Source: Sugiyamaella lignohabitans
Taxonomy: Eukaryota > Ascomycota > Dipodascomycetes > Dipodascales > Trichomonascaceae
Direction: 5' to 3'
DNA length: 64,000 nucleotides
Assembly (NCBI RefSeq): GCF_001640025.1
Contig: NC_031674.1
Coordinates: forward strand, 1,426,001-1,490,000
The position numbers and the translations under genes were made by a program. This document shows positions 31,060 to 40,906 of this stretch, piece after piece. Each line of letters opens with the position of its first letter. Within the stretch, counting starts at the first letter, position 1. Below the pieces are notes generated by a model. It saw nothing but the letters and a program-made list of their open reading frames with translations, did no database searches and was not told the origin of the DNA.

Positions 31060-31563
31060 TCACTCATACTCGTAGACCGTGATTTTCGAGCCGACTTGGT
31101 CGAGCACCGCGGCCGTGTCCTGCCAGGGGACCCGGAAGAGTCCGGCGTTGATTTTTGGCATGTGGATCCCGTGATCGGTTAGTGAATCGGGGGCCTCGTT
31201 TTGGGCTTGGCGGATCAGATCTGAGATGGCTGTTGAGGTCGCGGAGACGATGGAGGAGGGTGGGTCGACGGTGCGTCCGTAGCCGCTGCTCGTGAAGAGA
31301 CACGCGATGTAGTTTTTTTTGGTGTCTCCGGGCTGGGGTGATATTAAGAGACATTTTCCGAGTAAGTTTTGTCGTTTCTCGGTTTCTGATGTGTATTGAG
31401 TACAGTGATTGTGGTATATTTCGTACGCTTGGGGGTAATGTTTTTTGAACCCTGCAGCTACCCCTGATCCCCATCGACCCTGACAATTGCACGAATGTGC
31501 CAGAATTGAACCTTCTGGAGCTTCAAACAGGTCTCCGCGGATGTATGTTATGGAATTGGTCAT
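31060..31563 (-). CDS. POA1: Macro-domain ADP-ribose 1''-phosphate phosphatase (Poa1-like)
   Basis: Single macro domain that dephosphorylates ADP-ribose 1''-phosphate, a by-product of tRNA splicing. Length is 167 aa, close to the yeast protein. Diagnostic blocks are ITYIRGDLFEAP, LAHSCNCQGRWGSGVAAGF (ADP-ribose binding loop with the Asn), ACLFTSSGYGR and MPKINAGLFRVPW. Start is the first ATG. Confidence 0.93.
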   Translation of the reverse strand: MTNSITYIRGDLFEAPEGSILAHSCNCQGRWGSGVAAGFKKHYPQAYEIYHNHCTQYTSETEKRQNLLGKCLLISPQPGDTKKNYIACLFTSSGYGRTVDPPSSIVSATSTAISDLIRQAQNEAPDSLTDHGIHMPKINAGLFRVPWQDTAAVLDQVGSKITVYEYE

Positions 31564-31872
31564 GTCTGTTAGTTTTATTCAGTTTTCAGGCTGTTTTAGA
31601 GCTGGATATCGAGTCCAATTTGCTACTTCACCAGTTCTCCAGATCTCGTTATAGGTCTGGAGTCAGCGTGCGGCTGATAATTTATTTAATTAGGGCCCAA
31701 TATAAACAATGTCAGACCAGTATTTACTTCACGACCGTGTTTTTGGTGATTTTGTCGGTCGCTTTTTTGCGATCTTTTATTTATTTTTTCTTTTGTTTTT
31801 TATTAATTATTTATTGCCAGCTGGCTCGGCACTTTTTTGATTTTTTCTGGTCGATTGTTTGGAGAATTGAGC
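31564..31872. promoter_or_regulatory. Divergent promoter region POA1 / TFC4
   Basis: About 310 bp, strongly T-rich on the TFC4 side. It contains no GC palindrome and no recognised site. Confidence 0.5.
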
Positions 31873-34800
31873 ATGAACGAGTTCTGGGTAGACCCTGCTT
31901 TACGGGCTCAGTCAGAGGATCCTGAGCCCGATTCTGATTATGTCATGGCAGGTACTTCTCAGGCATCTCATGGTTATGACAGACGAAATAACGAGGGTGC
32001 CAATTTCGATCCTCATGAAATTTTTAGTGATATCTCTGATAACGAGGAAGAGGAGAATGACGGGTGGGATGAACTGAATTCCGAGTCTGAGGATGAATTC
32101 GTCAATCGAGATAATTCCAAAAAACGTGGCAGAGGACGAGGTGGGTACAGAGAGCCTGAATTGAGTCCTGAAGTTACGAAATTGCTTGCTGAAGCGTCTT
32201 TGGCATATTCAAATCAAGACACTGATACTGCTATTCAACTGATTGAAGAAGCAATTACTCTAGACCCGTCGGCTCGTAGGGCATATATTTTACTTGCTGC
32301 GATATATGAAGATACCGGTGACTGGCATAAAGTGCTAGCAGCAAAGATCACTGCTGTTCATTTGAACAAAAAGAATTATGACGAGTGGATAGAGTGTGCT
32401 CAATTGAGTGAGGATCTGGGTAATCCTGCTCAGGCCGTTGAGTTCTACGGTCAAGCTCTACGAGTGAATCCTCAGAAAGTAGATGTTCAGCTGAAAAGAG
32501 TCGAGCTTTTACGCCAAATTGGCAATTATACTCGAGCACTTAAAGCAGCATTGAATATCCGACAGAATTTATTCTATTTGATAGATGATGTGTCACAAAA
32601 GTCTAATTTGATCATGGATCTGGCTATTTCTTTGAAATCGTTAGGAAGAGCTCGTGAAGCAATTGAGATTTATGAAGATATTCTTGCTCAGAATATCCGT
32701 TATGATGATATCAAACGAAAGAGGGAGCTAGAAGGTGAAGAGGAGCCAGAGTCGGATTCTGATTTGGATTCTGATGATCTTTCCGATGGCGATGATGAAA
32801 CTAATGGTAGAAGGCGGCGGCGGCGGCCAAGAAGAGACAAGTATGAACCAGAAATCCCCTTTTTGTTTAACGAGTTAAACAATCTAGCTGAATTATATTA
32901 CTATGAGAAAGACTTTTCGAAGGTCCTGACGACGGTAAGAGACGTAGCTCGGTTCTTGAATGGACGAAAGGAAGAAACCTGGTGGAAAGAAGTCAAGACA
33001 GATGCCGAGTTTGATGAACGAAGGAAGAAACTTGCCAAGTTCAAATTGTCTCCTTATGCAAATGACGACTCCAAGTTCGAGCTTCCTATCGATATCAGAT
33101 ACTGGCTAGTATTAAGCCGTCTTGAGCTCGATAAAGATCCTTCAGAAGCTCTTAATCATGTCAAGATTCTTCAAACATTCCCGCCTCTCCATTACTCAGA
33201 TCTGTATCTATCCATCGGAGAAGCCCTATACACACATGGCCATTATGCCCCGGCGCTGGAGCTTTTCGAAGCACTAGAAGGATACGATGAGTTCAGAGAT
33301 GTCAACCTGGAAATCTTCATTGCCAAATGTTTATTCCAACAAAAGCATTTTGACGATGCTGAAAGACGGTATATTGAGGTGATCCAAGTGCAACCCGACA
33401 ATATTGAAGCACTAGTAGCACTGGCCGAACTGTACGGTGCAAGTAATCGTATTAGTGAAGCTAGGGATTTGATTGCCAAAGTGAATACCTTGCGGTCGAC
33501 AGAAGACCAGCAGGTTGCCACTACTGACCAGCACGCTCAACCTGAAGTAGTGATTGAAGGGGGTGAAGAGAACCGATATTCGACACCTGATTTCATTAAT
33601 CGAGACCCTGCTGGACTCAGAAAACCAAGTAAATACAGACGACTTACTCATATCGAGAGAGTGCAACGAGAACGAGATGCTGAAAACCTGACTGAAGACA
33701 GGTTCAGACAACTCAAACGATATGATCAAGGCCGGTTCCAGGGAAACCCCGCTGCTATTTCCGAATGGCTACGGAACGCCACTGGTCTTATATACTCGTT
33801 CAAGTCATACAGAAGATTCTTCTATTCAGAGAAAAGTAAGATGTTCTCTTCGTTTGAGAAAAAGTATAACACCGGAACCATTGAAGAGCGAATTGAGCAT
33901 CTATCAAATAGAATCACCGAACAGGAACTGGACGAGGATGAAGACGATGATGTGAGCGAGCAAGCCATCAGAGATCCAGCCAAGTTCAGAAACATCACTT
34001 TTGAAGACTGGTTTGATATTTTTATGGAGACAGCGCTGCTCAAGGCGAGATACGAGAGTCCTGCTGCTGCGTTTGAGGTGATAGAAATCGCCCGTAATGC
34101 TACTGTGTTCCATCTCGACCCGACAAGAGTGATTAAAATCAACCTTGTCGACCTTACATGTGCATACATCACCAAAGAGTTTGGTAGTGCCAACGACAGC
34201 ATGCGTTTATTTATGAATTCACACCAGATTTACAACGATATCTACCGATTATACGGAGCTATATTCTGTTCAGGAAATGCTGCTACTGAGATGTTCCGCG
34301 ACGTCAAGAACCAGAAATTCTTTCTTCGACAAGTAAAAGCAGTCGACTCTCTTGTCCAGAAGAAAGATATAGCAGGAGCATCTAAAATCTACGACAAATC
34401 GCTAGTACTCACTCAAGAGAGTCCTGTACTACTTCTACTCTACGGACATATCATGCTGTTGGGAAAAAGTTACGTTTCGTGTCTGATCTATCTGCTACGA
34501 GTATACGCCCTCAAGCCCAAAGACACTCTCCTCCTGCTGACCATGGGCCTTGTCCACGTTCACCGTGCTCTCCAGAGACAAACGACAAACCGCCATCTCC
34601 AAATCGTACAGGGTTTAAGCTATCTGCTCGAATACTACGACGAACGAGGCAAAAAAGGTATTCACGAGCAGCAGGAAGCCGACTATAACATGGGCCGCAT
34701 CTTCCACCTCCTCGGACTCAACTCGTTCGCGGTCGAGTATTACAACCGCGTGCTGGCAGCACCACAACACCAACTCGACCCGGACTACGACCTCCGCTCC

Positions 34801-34890
34801 GAGGCTGCCTATAATCTGCACCTCATTTACATGATCTCGGGCAATCCCAGGCTCGCACGGGCCATTCTGGATAAATATCTTGTAATTTGA
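31873..34890 (+). CDS. TFC4: TFIIIC tau131 subunit (TPR protein)
   Basis: Subunit of the RNA polymerase III factor TFIIIC that contacts TFIIIB through tetratricopeptide repeats. I start at ATG 31873 (MNEFWVDPALRAQ), giving 1005 aa; S. cerevisiae Tfc4 has about 1025. The N-terminus is acidic (about 50-85). TPR-like helical repeats begin around residue 95 (LLAEASLAYSNQDTDTAIQL, LDPSARRAYILLAAIYEDTG) and continue around 455-560. An acidic/basic insertion (GEEEPESDSDLDSDDL ... RRRRRRPRRD) lies near 290-325. A second TPR block is in the last 150 residues (LQIVQGLSYLLEYYDERGKKG, YNMGRIFHLLGLNSFAVEYY). Confidence 0.93.
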   Translation: MNEFWVDPALRAQSEDPEPDSDYVMAGTSQASHGYDRRNNEGANFDPHEIFSDISDNEEEENDGWDELNSESEDEFVNRDNSKKRGRGRGGYREPELSPEVTKLLAEASLAYSNQDTDTAIQLIEEAITLDPSARRAYILLAAIYEDTGDWHKVLAAKITAVHLNKKNYDEWIECAQLSEDLGNPAQAVEFYGQALRVNPQKVDVQLKRVELLRQIGNYTRALKAALNIRQNLFYLIDDVSQKSNLIMDLAISLKSLGRAREAIEIYEDILAQNIRYDDIKRKRELEGEEEPESDSDLDSDDLSDGDDETNGRRRRRRPRRDKYEPEIPFLFNELNNLAELYYYEKDFSKVLTTVRDVARFLNGRKEETWWKEVKTDAEFDERRKKLAKFKLSPYANDDSKFELPIDIRYWLVLSRLELDKDPSEALNHVKILQTFPPLHYSDLYLSIGEALYTHGHYAPALELFEALEGYDEFRDVNLEIFIAKCLFQQKHFDDAERRYIEVIQVQPDNIEALVALAELYGASNRISEARDLIAKVNTLRSTEDQQVATTDQHAQPEVVIEGGEENRYSTPDFINRDPAGLRKPSKYRRLTHIERVQRERDAENLTEDRFRQLKRYDQGRFQGNPAAISEWLRNATGLIYSFKSYRRFFYSEKSKMFSSFEKKYNTGTIEERIEHLSNRITEQELDEDEDDDVSEQAIRDPAKFRNITFEDWFDIFMETALLKARYESPAAAFEVIEIARNATVFHLDPTRVIKINLVDLTCAYITKEFGSANDSMRLFMNSHQIYNDIYRLYGAIFCSGNAATEMFRDVKNQKFFLRQVKAVDSLVQKKDIAGASKIYDKSLVLTQESPVLLLLYGHIMLLGKSYVSCLIYLLRVYALKPKDTLLLLTMGLVHVHRALQRQTTNRHLQIVQGLSYLLEYYDERGKKGIHEQQEADYNMGRIFHLLGLNSFAVEYYNRVLAAPQHQLDPDYDLRSEAAYNLHLIYMISGNPRLARAILDKYLVI

Positions 34891-34914
34891 CGACCTTTTT
34901 TGCTGTGGTGGCAT

Positions 34915-34975
34915 GCCTCCGGCGGCTGGGGCTGCGCCCCAGACCCCGCGGCTTCTCTCGCTGCGCTCGAGTCGG
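34915..34975 (+). repeat. GC palindrome R-arm half 3' of TFC4
   Basis: Left arm with R box CTCGCTGCGCTCGAGTCG, starting 25 bp after the TFC4 stop. Confidence 0.9.
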
Positions 34976-35273
34976 GCGTCGGGGACTTCAGAAGGGCTTT
35001 TTTTCTTTGGGAGAGGGTGGGTTGGATTGAGTCAGAGTCCGTCAAGTCGTCAGGGAGGAAAAGGGATCGGCGCTCAGGGGTAGGGACCCGTGCAGCACGC
35101 TCGCAGCTACAGCGGCAGTTTAACCATTATAGTCAATATGCTGGGTGCGATGTTAGGTTAATTCAAGGGCCTGTTGCAGGGGACCCCAATCAACTAACAC
35201 GGACCCCCTCCCCCTCCAACCCCCTCCAACTTCGCCAACCAACCAGTCAATCCCCACCCTGCCCCTCCCCCAC

Positions 35274-35336
35274 GCCCGACTCGAGCGAAGCAGAAAGACC
35301 AGCGGGGTCTGGAGCGGAGCCCCAGCCGCCGGAGAC
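35274..35336 (-). repeat. Diverged GC palindrome R-arm half
   Basis: Right arm with a decayed R box (CGACTCGAGCGAAGCAGAAAG) and several substitutions (GGGTCTGGAGCGGAG, GGAGAC). Confidence 0.8.
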
Positions 35337-35379
35337 ACACACCTCCCCGCCTCAGGCACCCCACCAGCCCACGATAACT

Positions 35380-35553
35380 GCAGGGTCGCTGATTGGCGGT
35401 GGAGAGAGAGAGTTTTTTTTTTCATTGCATGACGCACCAGCAGCAAAAATACCTTCAGAAGCAAGAGAAGAACTGTGGTCAGCCTTGCTTGATATGCGGT
35501 CAAAAGGTACTCGGGTTGGAGAAGGACAGGTGCTAGAAATTGTATATAAATAG
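35380..35553 (+). other. Possible orphan 3' exon or gene remnant
   Basis: The open frame ends with a protein-like stretch (LHDAPAAKIPSEAREELWSA, then MRSKGTRVGEGQVLEIVYK and a stop). A CTAAC at about 35188 and a GCAG acceptor at about 35382 would fit a final exon. I could not find a matching first exon or a family, so this is only a possibility. Confidence 0.25.
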
Positions 35554-35844
35554 CCTGGTTGCTCAAATAAATTTTTCTTCTTTTTTTTTTTTTTTAGATT
35601 AACTCAAATTAGATCAATTGTTGCTCATTTGAAGAAAAACAGCCGTTTTTGTATCCACATACAAAATCAAATAAAAAACAAAAAAAAAACCCAGTTTTTT
35701 TTTAATTTTTTACCACAAGCGTTTTTTGTTTTTTACTAGAATCTCAATTTAAAAAATTACTCTAATTTTTTAAATTGTTTTTTTAGTTCCCCCTTGAATC
35801 CGACTTATACTCCCTCACGAAGTTTCCCCTTTTTATTATTTGAT

Positions 35845-36726
35845 ATGTCTGAATTGACTCACAGAACTATCAAGGACGGCTGGTTCAGCGAGGTCTCGGA
35901 CACCATGTGGCCCGGCCAAGCTATGAACCTCCGTTGCAACCAAATCCTCCATGTCGAGAAGTCCAAGTACCAGGATGTTCTTGTTTTTGAATCATCTGAT
36001 TATGGTAATGTTCTTGTTCTCGACGGTGTCATTCAAGCCACTGAACGTGACGAGTTTGCATACCAAGAAATGATCACTCACTTGGCTATGAACTCTCACC
36101 CCAACCCCAAGAAGGTGTTGGTCATTGGTGGTGGTGACGGAGGTGTACTTCGTGAGGTTGTTAAGCATTCCTCTGTTGAGGAAGCAGTACTTTGTGACAT
36201 CGATGAGGCTGTCATCCGTGTGTCCAAGAAGTACTTGCCCTCAATGGCTGTTGGTTTCCAACATCCCAAGGTCAAGGTCCATATCGGTGATGGATTCAAG
36301 TTTTTGGATGATTATAAGAATACTTTTGATGTTATCATCACTGATTCTTCTGATCCCGAGGGGCCTGCTGAGTCGCTTTTCCAAAAGCCTTATTTCCAAT
36401 TGTTGCACGATGCTCTTACCGAGAATGGTGTTATCTCCACTCAAGGTGAGAACGTCTGGTTGCACATGGATATCATCAAGCAGGTCAAGGCCGACTGTAA
36501 GACTGTATTCCCCCAAGTCGAGTACGCTTACACCACCATCCCTACTTACCCCGGAGGACAAATCGGATTCATGGTCTGTACCAAGAACAAGAGCGCCAAC
36601 CTCAAGGAGCCTCTTCGTTCCTGGACTGCCCCCGAGGAGCAGGCTTTGAACAGATACTACAACAAGGAGATTCACCGTGCTTCTTTTGTTCTTCCCAACT
36701 TCGCCAACGCTGTCCTCAACAAATAA
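35845..36726 (+). CDS. SPE3: Spermidine synthase
   Basis: Putrescine aminopropyltransferase using decarboxylated S-adenosylmethionine. I start at ATG 35845 ([16 protein letters not shown]), giving 293 aa, the same as S. cerevisiae Spe3. Motifs are [20 protein letters not shown], the nucleotide site [23 protein letters not shown], and the active-site loop [17 protein letters not shown], where Asp is catalytic. Codon use is strongly biased (AAG, GGT, CCC), as for a highly expressed gene. Spermidine is also needed for eIF5A hypusination. Confidence 0.97.
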   Translation: MSELTHRTIKDGWFSEVSDTMWPGQAMNLRCNQILHVEKSKYQDVLVFESSDYGNVLVLDGVIQATERDEFAYQEMITHLAMNSHPNPKKVLVIGGGDGGVLREVVKHSSVEEAVLCDIDEAVIRVSKKYLPSMAVGFQHPKVKVHIGDGFKFLDDYKNTFDVIITDSSDPEGPAESLFQKPYFQLLHDALTENGVISTQGENVWLHMDIIKQVKADCKTVFPQVEYAYTTIPTYPGGQIGFMVCTKNKSANLKEPLRSWTAPEEQALNRYYNKEIHRASFVLPNFANAVLNK

Positions 36727-37278
36727 TCTTTGTAGCTTGTAATAATGCCATATCGGTTGTTTGTACTTCTTTTGGGGGGCTCTTTGCCTCCGGCAGCTGG
36801 GGCTCGCCCCAGACCCCGTGGCTCCTCTCGCTTCGCTCGAGTCGGGCGTGGGGGTGTCGCGTTTCAGTTCAGTACTTTTTGGACCATGTCAGATTCCTAG
36901 AGTGTGGTTATAGATCAATCACCGTGAATTACCGTGATCTGGGACGTTTTTCAGCCACCCCCTGAGTCAAAAGATAAGGGCTGGGGTTTTTGATAAAGGG
37001 AGGGTAGCCAGTTATGTTACTCAGCTGTTGCGATAGATTTTATACGAGTTTGTAATATTAAGACTGATAATCTTGAAAGATAGTTCATTTGTGGGATAAT
37101 TGAGTATTCAAATCATGTGCTGTTTATAGTGTAAAATGTTTGAAGACAGATATTGACCTGTCAGTTGAAGGACGGGTTGGGAGACATATTATGCAGATCG
37201 TCATGTCGGATCTGATGATGGTGAACTTCGCGACCTGACTTTCCCACTGGTGTCCTACTGACTGGATGACTAGCTAGC
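36727..37278. other. SPE3-MIS18 intergenic region
   Basis: About 550 bp with a GC palindrome half just after SPE3 and otherwise A/T-rich sequence. Nothing else is recognised. Confidence 0.5.
36786..36845 (+). repeat. GC palindrome R-arm half 3' of SPE3
   Basis: Left arm (GCCTCCGGCAGCTGGGGCTCGCCCCAG, split here only for description, with one base lost from the small hairpin) ending in an R box. It starts about 60 bp after the SPE3 stop. Confidence 0.88.
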
Positions 37279-37761
37279 ATGGTTAACCCGTTTGTGTTCC
37301 AGTGTGCACAATGTAATCAGATCTTTGGTGACAGCTCTGCGTGGTTTGTTTCTACTCCCACTTTAGCGGCTTTTACGCTCATGAATTATGCTACTGAGAG
37401 CTTAAGCGTGCTGGAAGCTATTTCTGTTGTCCCGTCTCGTCAGGAAACTGAAGATTCAGGTTCGACATACTGTGAATTATTATGTACTGGCTGTTCAACG
37501 TCAATTGGTCGCGTATACAAGAGTACGCCTCACACCTTGGACCATTTACGTGATAAATACACGTTCTTCACGTCCAAGTCGAAATGTTACGAAGTGGGCA
37601 AACTGGATATCATTCCTCAAGCAGTCGATGCAGAAATCATCCAGGCCACTAGACCCAGTCCCGACGACGTTGCCAAACGGTTTGCAGTCCTCGAAGCGGT
37701 GGTTCTTGCTCTTCACAAGCGCATCGATTCGCTGACCGCAGACTCTACTGACACGGTCTGA
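37279..37761 (+). CDS. MIS18: Mis18-like (Yippee/Mis18 fold) kinetochore protein
   Basis: Small zinc-binding protein of the Mis18/Yippee group; in fission yeast and animals Mis18 directs CENP-A loading at centromeres. Length is 160 aa in a single exon. Zinc ligands are C9/C12 (VFQCAQCNQIFGDS) and C69/C72 (LLCTGCSTSIGRVY). The core FQCxxCxxIxGDSxxW and the GRVYxST pattern after the second Cys pair match Mis18 rather than Yippee. A C-terminal helix (about 125-155) follows, as in Mis18 proteins that oligomerise. Saccharomyces has no Mis18. Convergent with FAF1. A Yippee-like protein of other function is the alternative. Confidence 0.75.
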   Translation: MVNPFVFQCAQCNQIFGDSSAWFVSTPTLAAFTLMNYATESLSVLEAISVVPSRQETEDSGSTYCELLCTGCSTSIGRVYKSTPHTLDHLRDKYTFFTSKSKCYEVGKLDIIPQAVDAEIIQATRPSPDDVAKRFAVLEAVVLALHKRIDSLTADSTDTV

Positions 37762-37812
37762 GTGTCATATCCTTATTTATTCAACCATTCATTTTTTTTC
37801 ACGGTGGACTGT

Positions 37813-37873
37813 GCCTCTGGCGGCTGGGGCTCCGCCCCAGACCCCGCTGCTCCTCTCGCTTCGCTCGAGTCGG
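37813..37873 (+). repeat. GC palindrome R-arm half 3' of MIS18
   Basis: Left arm with R box CTCGCTTCGCTCGAGTCG, about 50 bp after the MIS18 stop. Confidence 0.9.
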
Positions 37874-38420
37874 GCGTGGGGGTCCCAGCACCTCGAGCTG
37901 GACATTTTTCTACTGGAATTACTAGTTCATAATTGGATGACCACGAAGCTGTTAATTGCTGTTTCACTCGCTGTCGATGCTCTGAAAACATTCAGTGTGG
38001 AATCGTGATTATTTGTCCTTTTCATAATATCTGCCAAAAGTAAGGATGGCATATGTTAATTAGAGGGGTATGACAGTAATAGTAGCATTAGACATCGGAG
38101 TATCAACATGTTTAATGGGAGAACCGAAAGCAAAGGCAGCGTTCACGCCAGCATTTTCGGGATTAAAAGTCCCTCTGAAAGAATTAATTAATCCAGTATT
38201 GCGATTTGCAAGTCATCACCTCTGCTAAAAATAATCTTTGCTAGATTGATATTTGCAGTCGAGATAGAATAAGAGTAGTACAGGCTGCAAAGTCCATGTC
38301 TGGTGAGGGAAACCGGCTGAAAGAGATTTATTGACTTCAGATTGGGAATTCACAATAAACCTTTCAGAGTCCCTCTACCACCTTATAAAGATAATTTCGA
38401 TCAGAGGGGACCCTCACGCC

Positions 38421-38480
38421 CGACTCAAGCGAAGCGAGAGGAGCCACGGGGTCTGGGGCAGAGCCCCAGCCGCCGGAGGT
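38421..38480 (-). repeat. GC palindrome R-arm half
   Basis: Right arm beginning CGACTCAAGCGAAGCGAG and ending GCCGCCGGAGG. Confidence 0.9.
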
Positions 38481-38539
38481 ATGGCCTCACAAAATCGTAA
38501 ATTGAATGAATTAATTCTATCAAATGGGAACCCCACGCC

Positions 38540-38599
38540 CGACTCGAGCGAAGCGAGAGGAGCAGCGGGGTCTGGGGCAGAGCCCCAGCCGCCGGAGGC
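38540..38599 (-). repeat. GC palindrome R-arm half 3' of FAF1
   Basis: Right arm beginning CGACTCGAGCGAAGCGAG, ending 22 bp from the FAF1 stop codon. It is a near copy of the half 120 bp to its left, suggesting local duplication. Confidence 0.9.
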
Positions 38600-38621
38600 A
38601 CACATCCCCGATCCTGGGGAA

Positions 38622-39699
38622 CTATTTCCGCTTGCCCTTGGCGCCGCCTCGACCAGAGGTGTATTTCGCGATCTCGGCTTTGCTGATGACGAGACCGTGG
38701 CGGGTGTTTCTTCCGACAGATGCAATTTTGAGTCCTCGGTCTCGTTTGACGGGTTTCTTTTTCACGGACCCGGCAGCTGGTCGGGCCAGGACAATGCCAG
38801 CTTCCTTGGCATATGCTTCGTACTTGTCTTGTTTCATCTTGCGGCTCTTCTCAATACCTTTTCGCAGACTCATAGGCATCTTCTCAGTCGCTGGTTTACG
38901 GCCGTTGGCCTGTTGCATTCGCATCTGAAGTGCCTTGAGCCGCGACTTGCCAATAGGATCAAGGTCGAGCTCCGTCGAGATATCGGCGCCCGAGAAATGG
39001 CCTTTTTGATTGGCCTCGGCCAGAATATGCGACTCGTTAATCAGTCTCTGTAATGCAATATCGTTGTCTAAATTCTCTCTCTCGTTCTCATCGGGTTTGC
39101 TATTTTTGCCTCCTTTCTTACTGGCCTCTGCCGTCTGAACTTTGGGTGCTGTGTTTGTCTGGTTCACGGGTTAGATTCTGAGGGAGGGCCGCTCGCGAAG
39201 CGAGCACAACCAGGGTCTGGGGCGGAGCCCCAGCCGCCGGAGGCATGTTGGCACTTACCATGAACTTTTTCTTTTCCTGTTTCGCCGTCATATCTAGCCC
39301 ACTGCGGCCAGCTGATGTGTCGGAGAACCTGACCACCATAGGACCTTCGTCATCCGAGTCAGAGGAGGTGGCCATGTCATCTTCGTCGTCGAAGTGCGTG
39401 TGTGCTAGGTCGTCTGAGTCGTCGAAATCCGAGTTGTTCGGCTCCGAGTCTGACTCGTTTAGACTTCTGGATCTGCTCTTTTTACTGGACGTGTCTTCTT
39501 GTTCGCTTTCGCTCTCGTTGTCGTCGCTACTGCTACTGTCGTCTGCCAAATTGCCAGCGCCAGTCTGAACAGACCCGAACTGGGCTTCGAAATTGCGTCG
39601 AAAGATATCCAGCACCTCTTTCTCCTTCTTCCGCGACTCCTTCGCCACTTCAGGCTTCGTCGCCACTGCTCTTTTCTTCTTAACCCCGCTCAAAACCAT
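38622..39699 (-). CDS. FAF1: Faf1-like 40S ribosome assembly factor
   Basis: Nucleolar factor for 18S rRNA processing and early 40S assembly. Exons are complement(39259..39699) and (38622..39158). The 100-bp intron has donor GTAAGT, branch CTAAC and acceptor CAG, and holds an S-box half of the GC palindrome. Joined length is 325 aa; S. cerevisiae Faf1 is 346. Exon 1 has a basic start (MVLSGVKKKRAV), then EVLDIFRRNFEAQFG, then an acidic Ser/Asp-rich tract. Exon 2 is Lys-rich and has the family blocks DPIGKSRLKALQMRMQQANG, KMPMSLRKGIEKSRKMKQDK and EAGIVLARPA, and ends GGAKGKRK. Confidence 0.87.
39191..39244 (-). repeat. GC palindrome S-box half inside FAF1 intron
   Basis: Right arm with box GCTCGCGAAGCGAGC. 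It fills about half of the 100-bp intron between donor and branch point. Confidence 0.9.
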
Positions 39700-39872
39700 G
39701 GCTCTTGCTCAAAATAAATAAAATACCAGTCCGCGAAGTTTCACTGATAACCTGCCGATCCCTGAATTTTTTTGATTTCGACCTGCATATCTGTGCAGCA
39801 GTCGACATACATCTCACCCTAAAACAGCCATTCCCACCCCCTGAGCACGGGTCCCTGGCAGGGGTGAAGTCT

Positions 39873-39932
39873 GCCTCCGGCGGTTGGGGCTCCGCCCCAG
39901 ACCCCGTGGCTCCTCTCGCTTCGCTCGAGTCG
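39873..39932 (+). repeat. GC palindrome R-arm half
   Basis: Left arm with R box, about 170 bp upstream of the FAF1 start. Confidence 0.9.
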
Positions 39933-40453
39933 GTGCTAGGGGGTCCCCTGATGCGTTTTTTAGACGCCCATGGCTGTTCTGGAGATATAGTTACTGTACC
40001 ACTTGATTGGCTGTTATACATGGGACCCTTTGCTCAAACCAAGCACTGGAGCCAGGAGAGAGAAACAGAACCTGAAAATAAATTCAATTATCAAAATTAA
40101 ACCACCTTAACCATATCACGGATCAATTCTAAACCCATGTCAGAGTTTTTTCCACTTCATACCACCTATTCTCAATCCAACACGACAGTCAAAATGCAGC
40201 CCCTGCAAATAGACCGCTAGCTCTTCACACATTTAAACGATTAACTGAATAATCCCCATCAACACACGAATAAAGCTTTAAAAACAGCCAAACACTGCCA
40301 GATGAGCACACACAAACACAGCCACAAACACGCGCCAGTCCATCCACTACAGCGGGTCACAAACCACCCAAAAACAAAAATCACCACCCACTCGGCGAGC
40401 CACAATCACCACCCTCTTCCACTGAACACCCAGCCCCGCACCGACCCCCTAGC

Positions 40454-40508
40454 CGCTCGCGAAGCGAGCACAACCAGGGTCTGGGGCGGAGCCCCAGCCG
40501 CCGGAGGC
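40454..40508 (-). repeat. GC palindrome S-box half
   Basis: Right arm with box GCTCGCGAAGCGAGC and junction CAACCAGGGTC, nearly identical to the half in the FAF1 intron. Confidence 0.9.
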
Positions 40509-40906
40509 AGACCCCCAGGGCAAGGTCCAGGGCACGACAGTTAATCCGGGCCCCCCACCTCGACGGAGGTATCCGGGTAGGTCCCCCAACAGCGACGGGT
40601 GGGAGGGCACAGCCGTGCGATACATGCGGGTGGAGGGTGAATTTTCCGGGTGAGGATTGCCCAACAACAGGCGAAAAGCAGTGGTGCAGCGGCAGCAGCA
40701 GGAGGGGGAGGGGTGTGGTGGGAGGTGCGGGAGTGGATGGATGGGTGGAAAAGGGGACAATTTTTTTCCAAGCCAGTGAAAGCAACAAGCACGCTTGCAT
40801 TTCGCATTTTTATTTAGTTTTTACACCCGTTCTTCGGAGTAGAATATTTTATTTTCATCAACGAAGAAGAAAAGAAAGATAGAACGGTGTTTTGCGAGAA
40901 TCCAGA

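Larger units (their letters stand above)
34891..35844. other. TFC4-SPE3 intergenic region
   Basis: Contains two GC palindrome halves (34915-34975, 35274-35336), a possible orphan 3' exon (35380-35553), a TATATAAATA box-like sequence at about 35542, and then about 260 bp of strongly poly-T/poly-A tracts (35575-35790). Those tracts are typical of nucleosome-free promoter DNA of a highly expressed gene, here SPE3. Confidence 0.55.
37762..38621. other. MIS18/FAF1 convergent gap
   Basis: Holds three GC palindrome R-arm halves: one facing + next to MIS18, and two facing - next to FAF1. The sequence between 37880 and 38400 is plain A/T-rich DNA with no recognised gene. Confidence 0.55.
39700..40906. 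promoter_or_regulatory. Divergent promoter region FAF1 / PDA1
   Basis: 1.2 kb with two GC palindrome halves (39873-39932, 40454-40508), an A/C-rich segment (40240-40440) and a G-rich purine segment (40660-40760). No gene is recognised; the open frames here are translations of the repeat arms or low-complexity DNA. Confidence 0.55.

Noticed and set aside
35575..35790. Poly-T/poly-A tracts as a possible retrotransposon poly(A) tail
   Set aside because: Several alternating T and A tracts without a coding element or target duplication fit a nucleosome-free promoter of SPE3 better.
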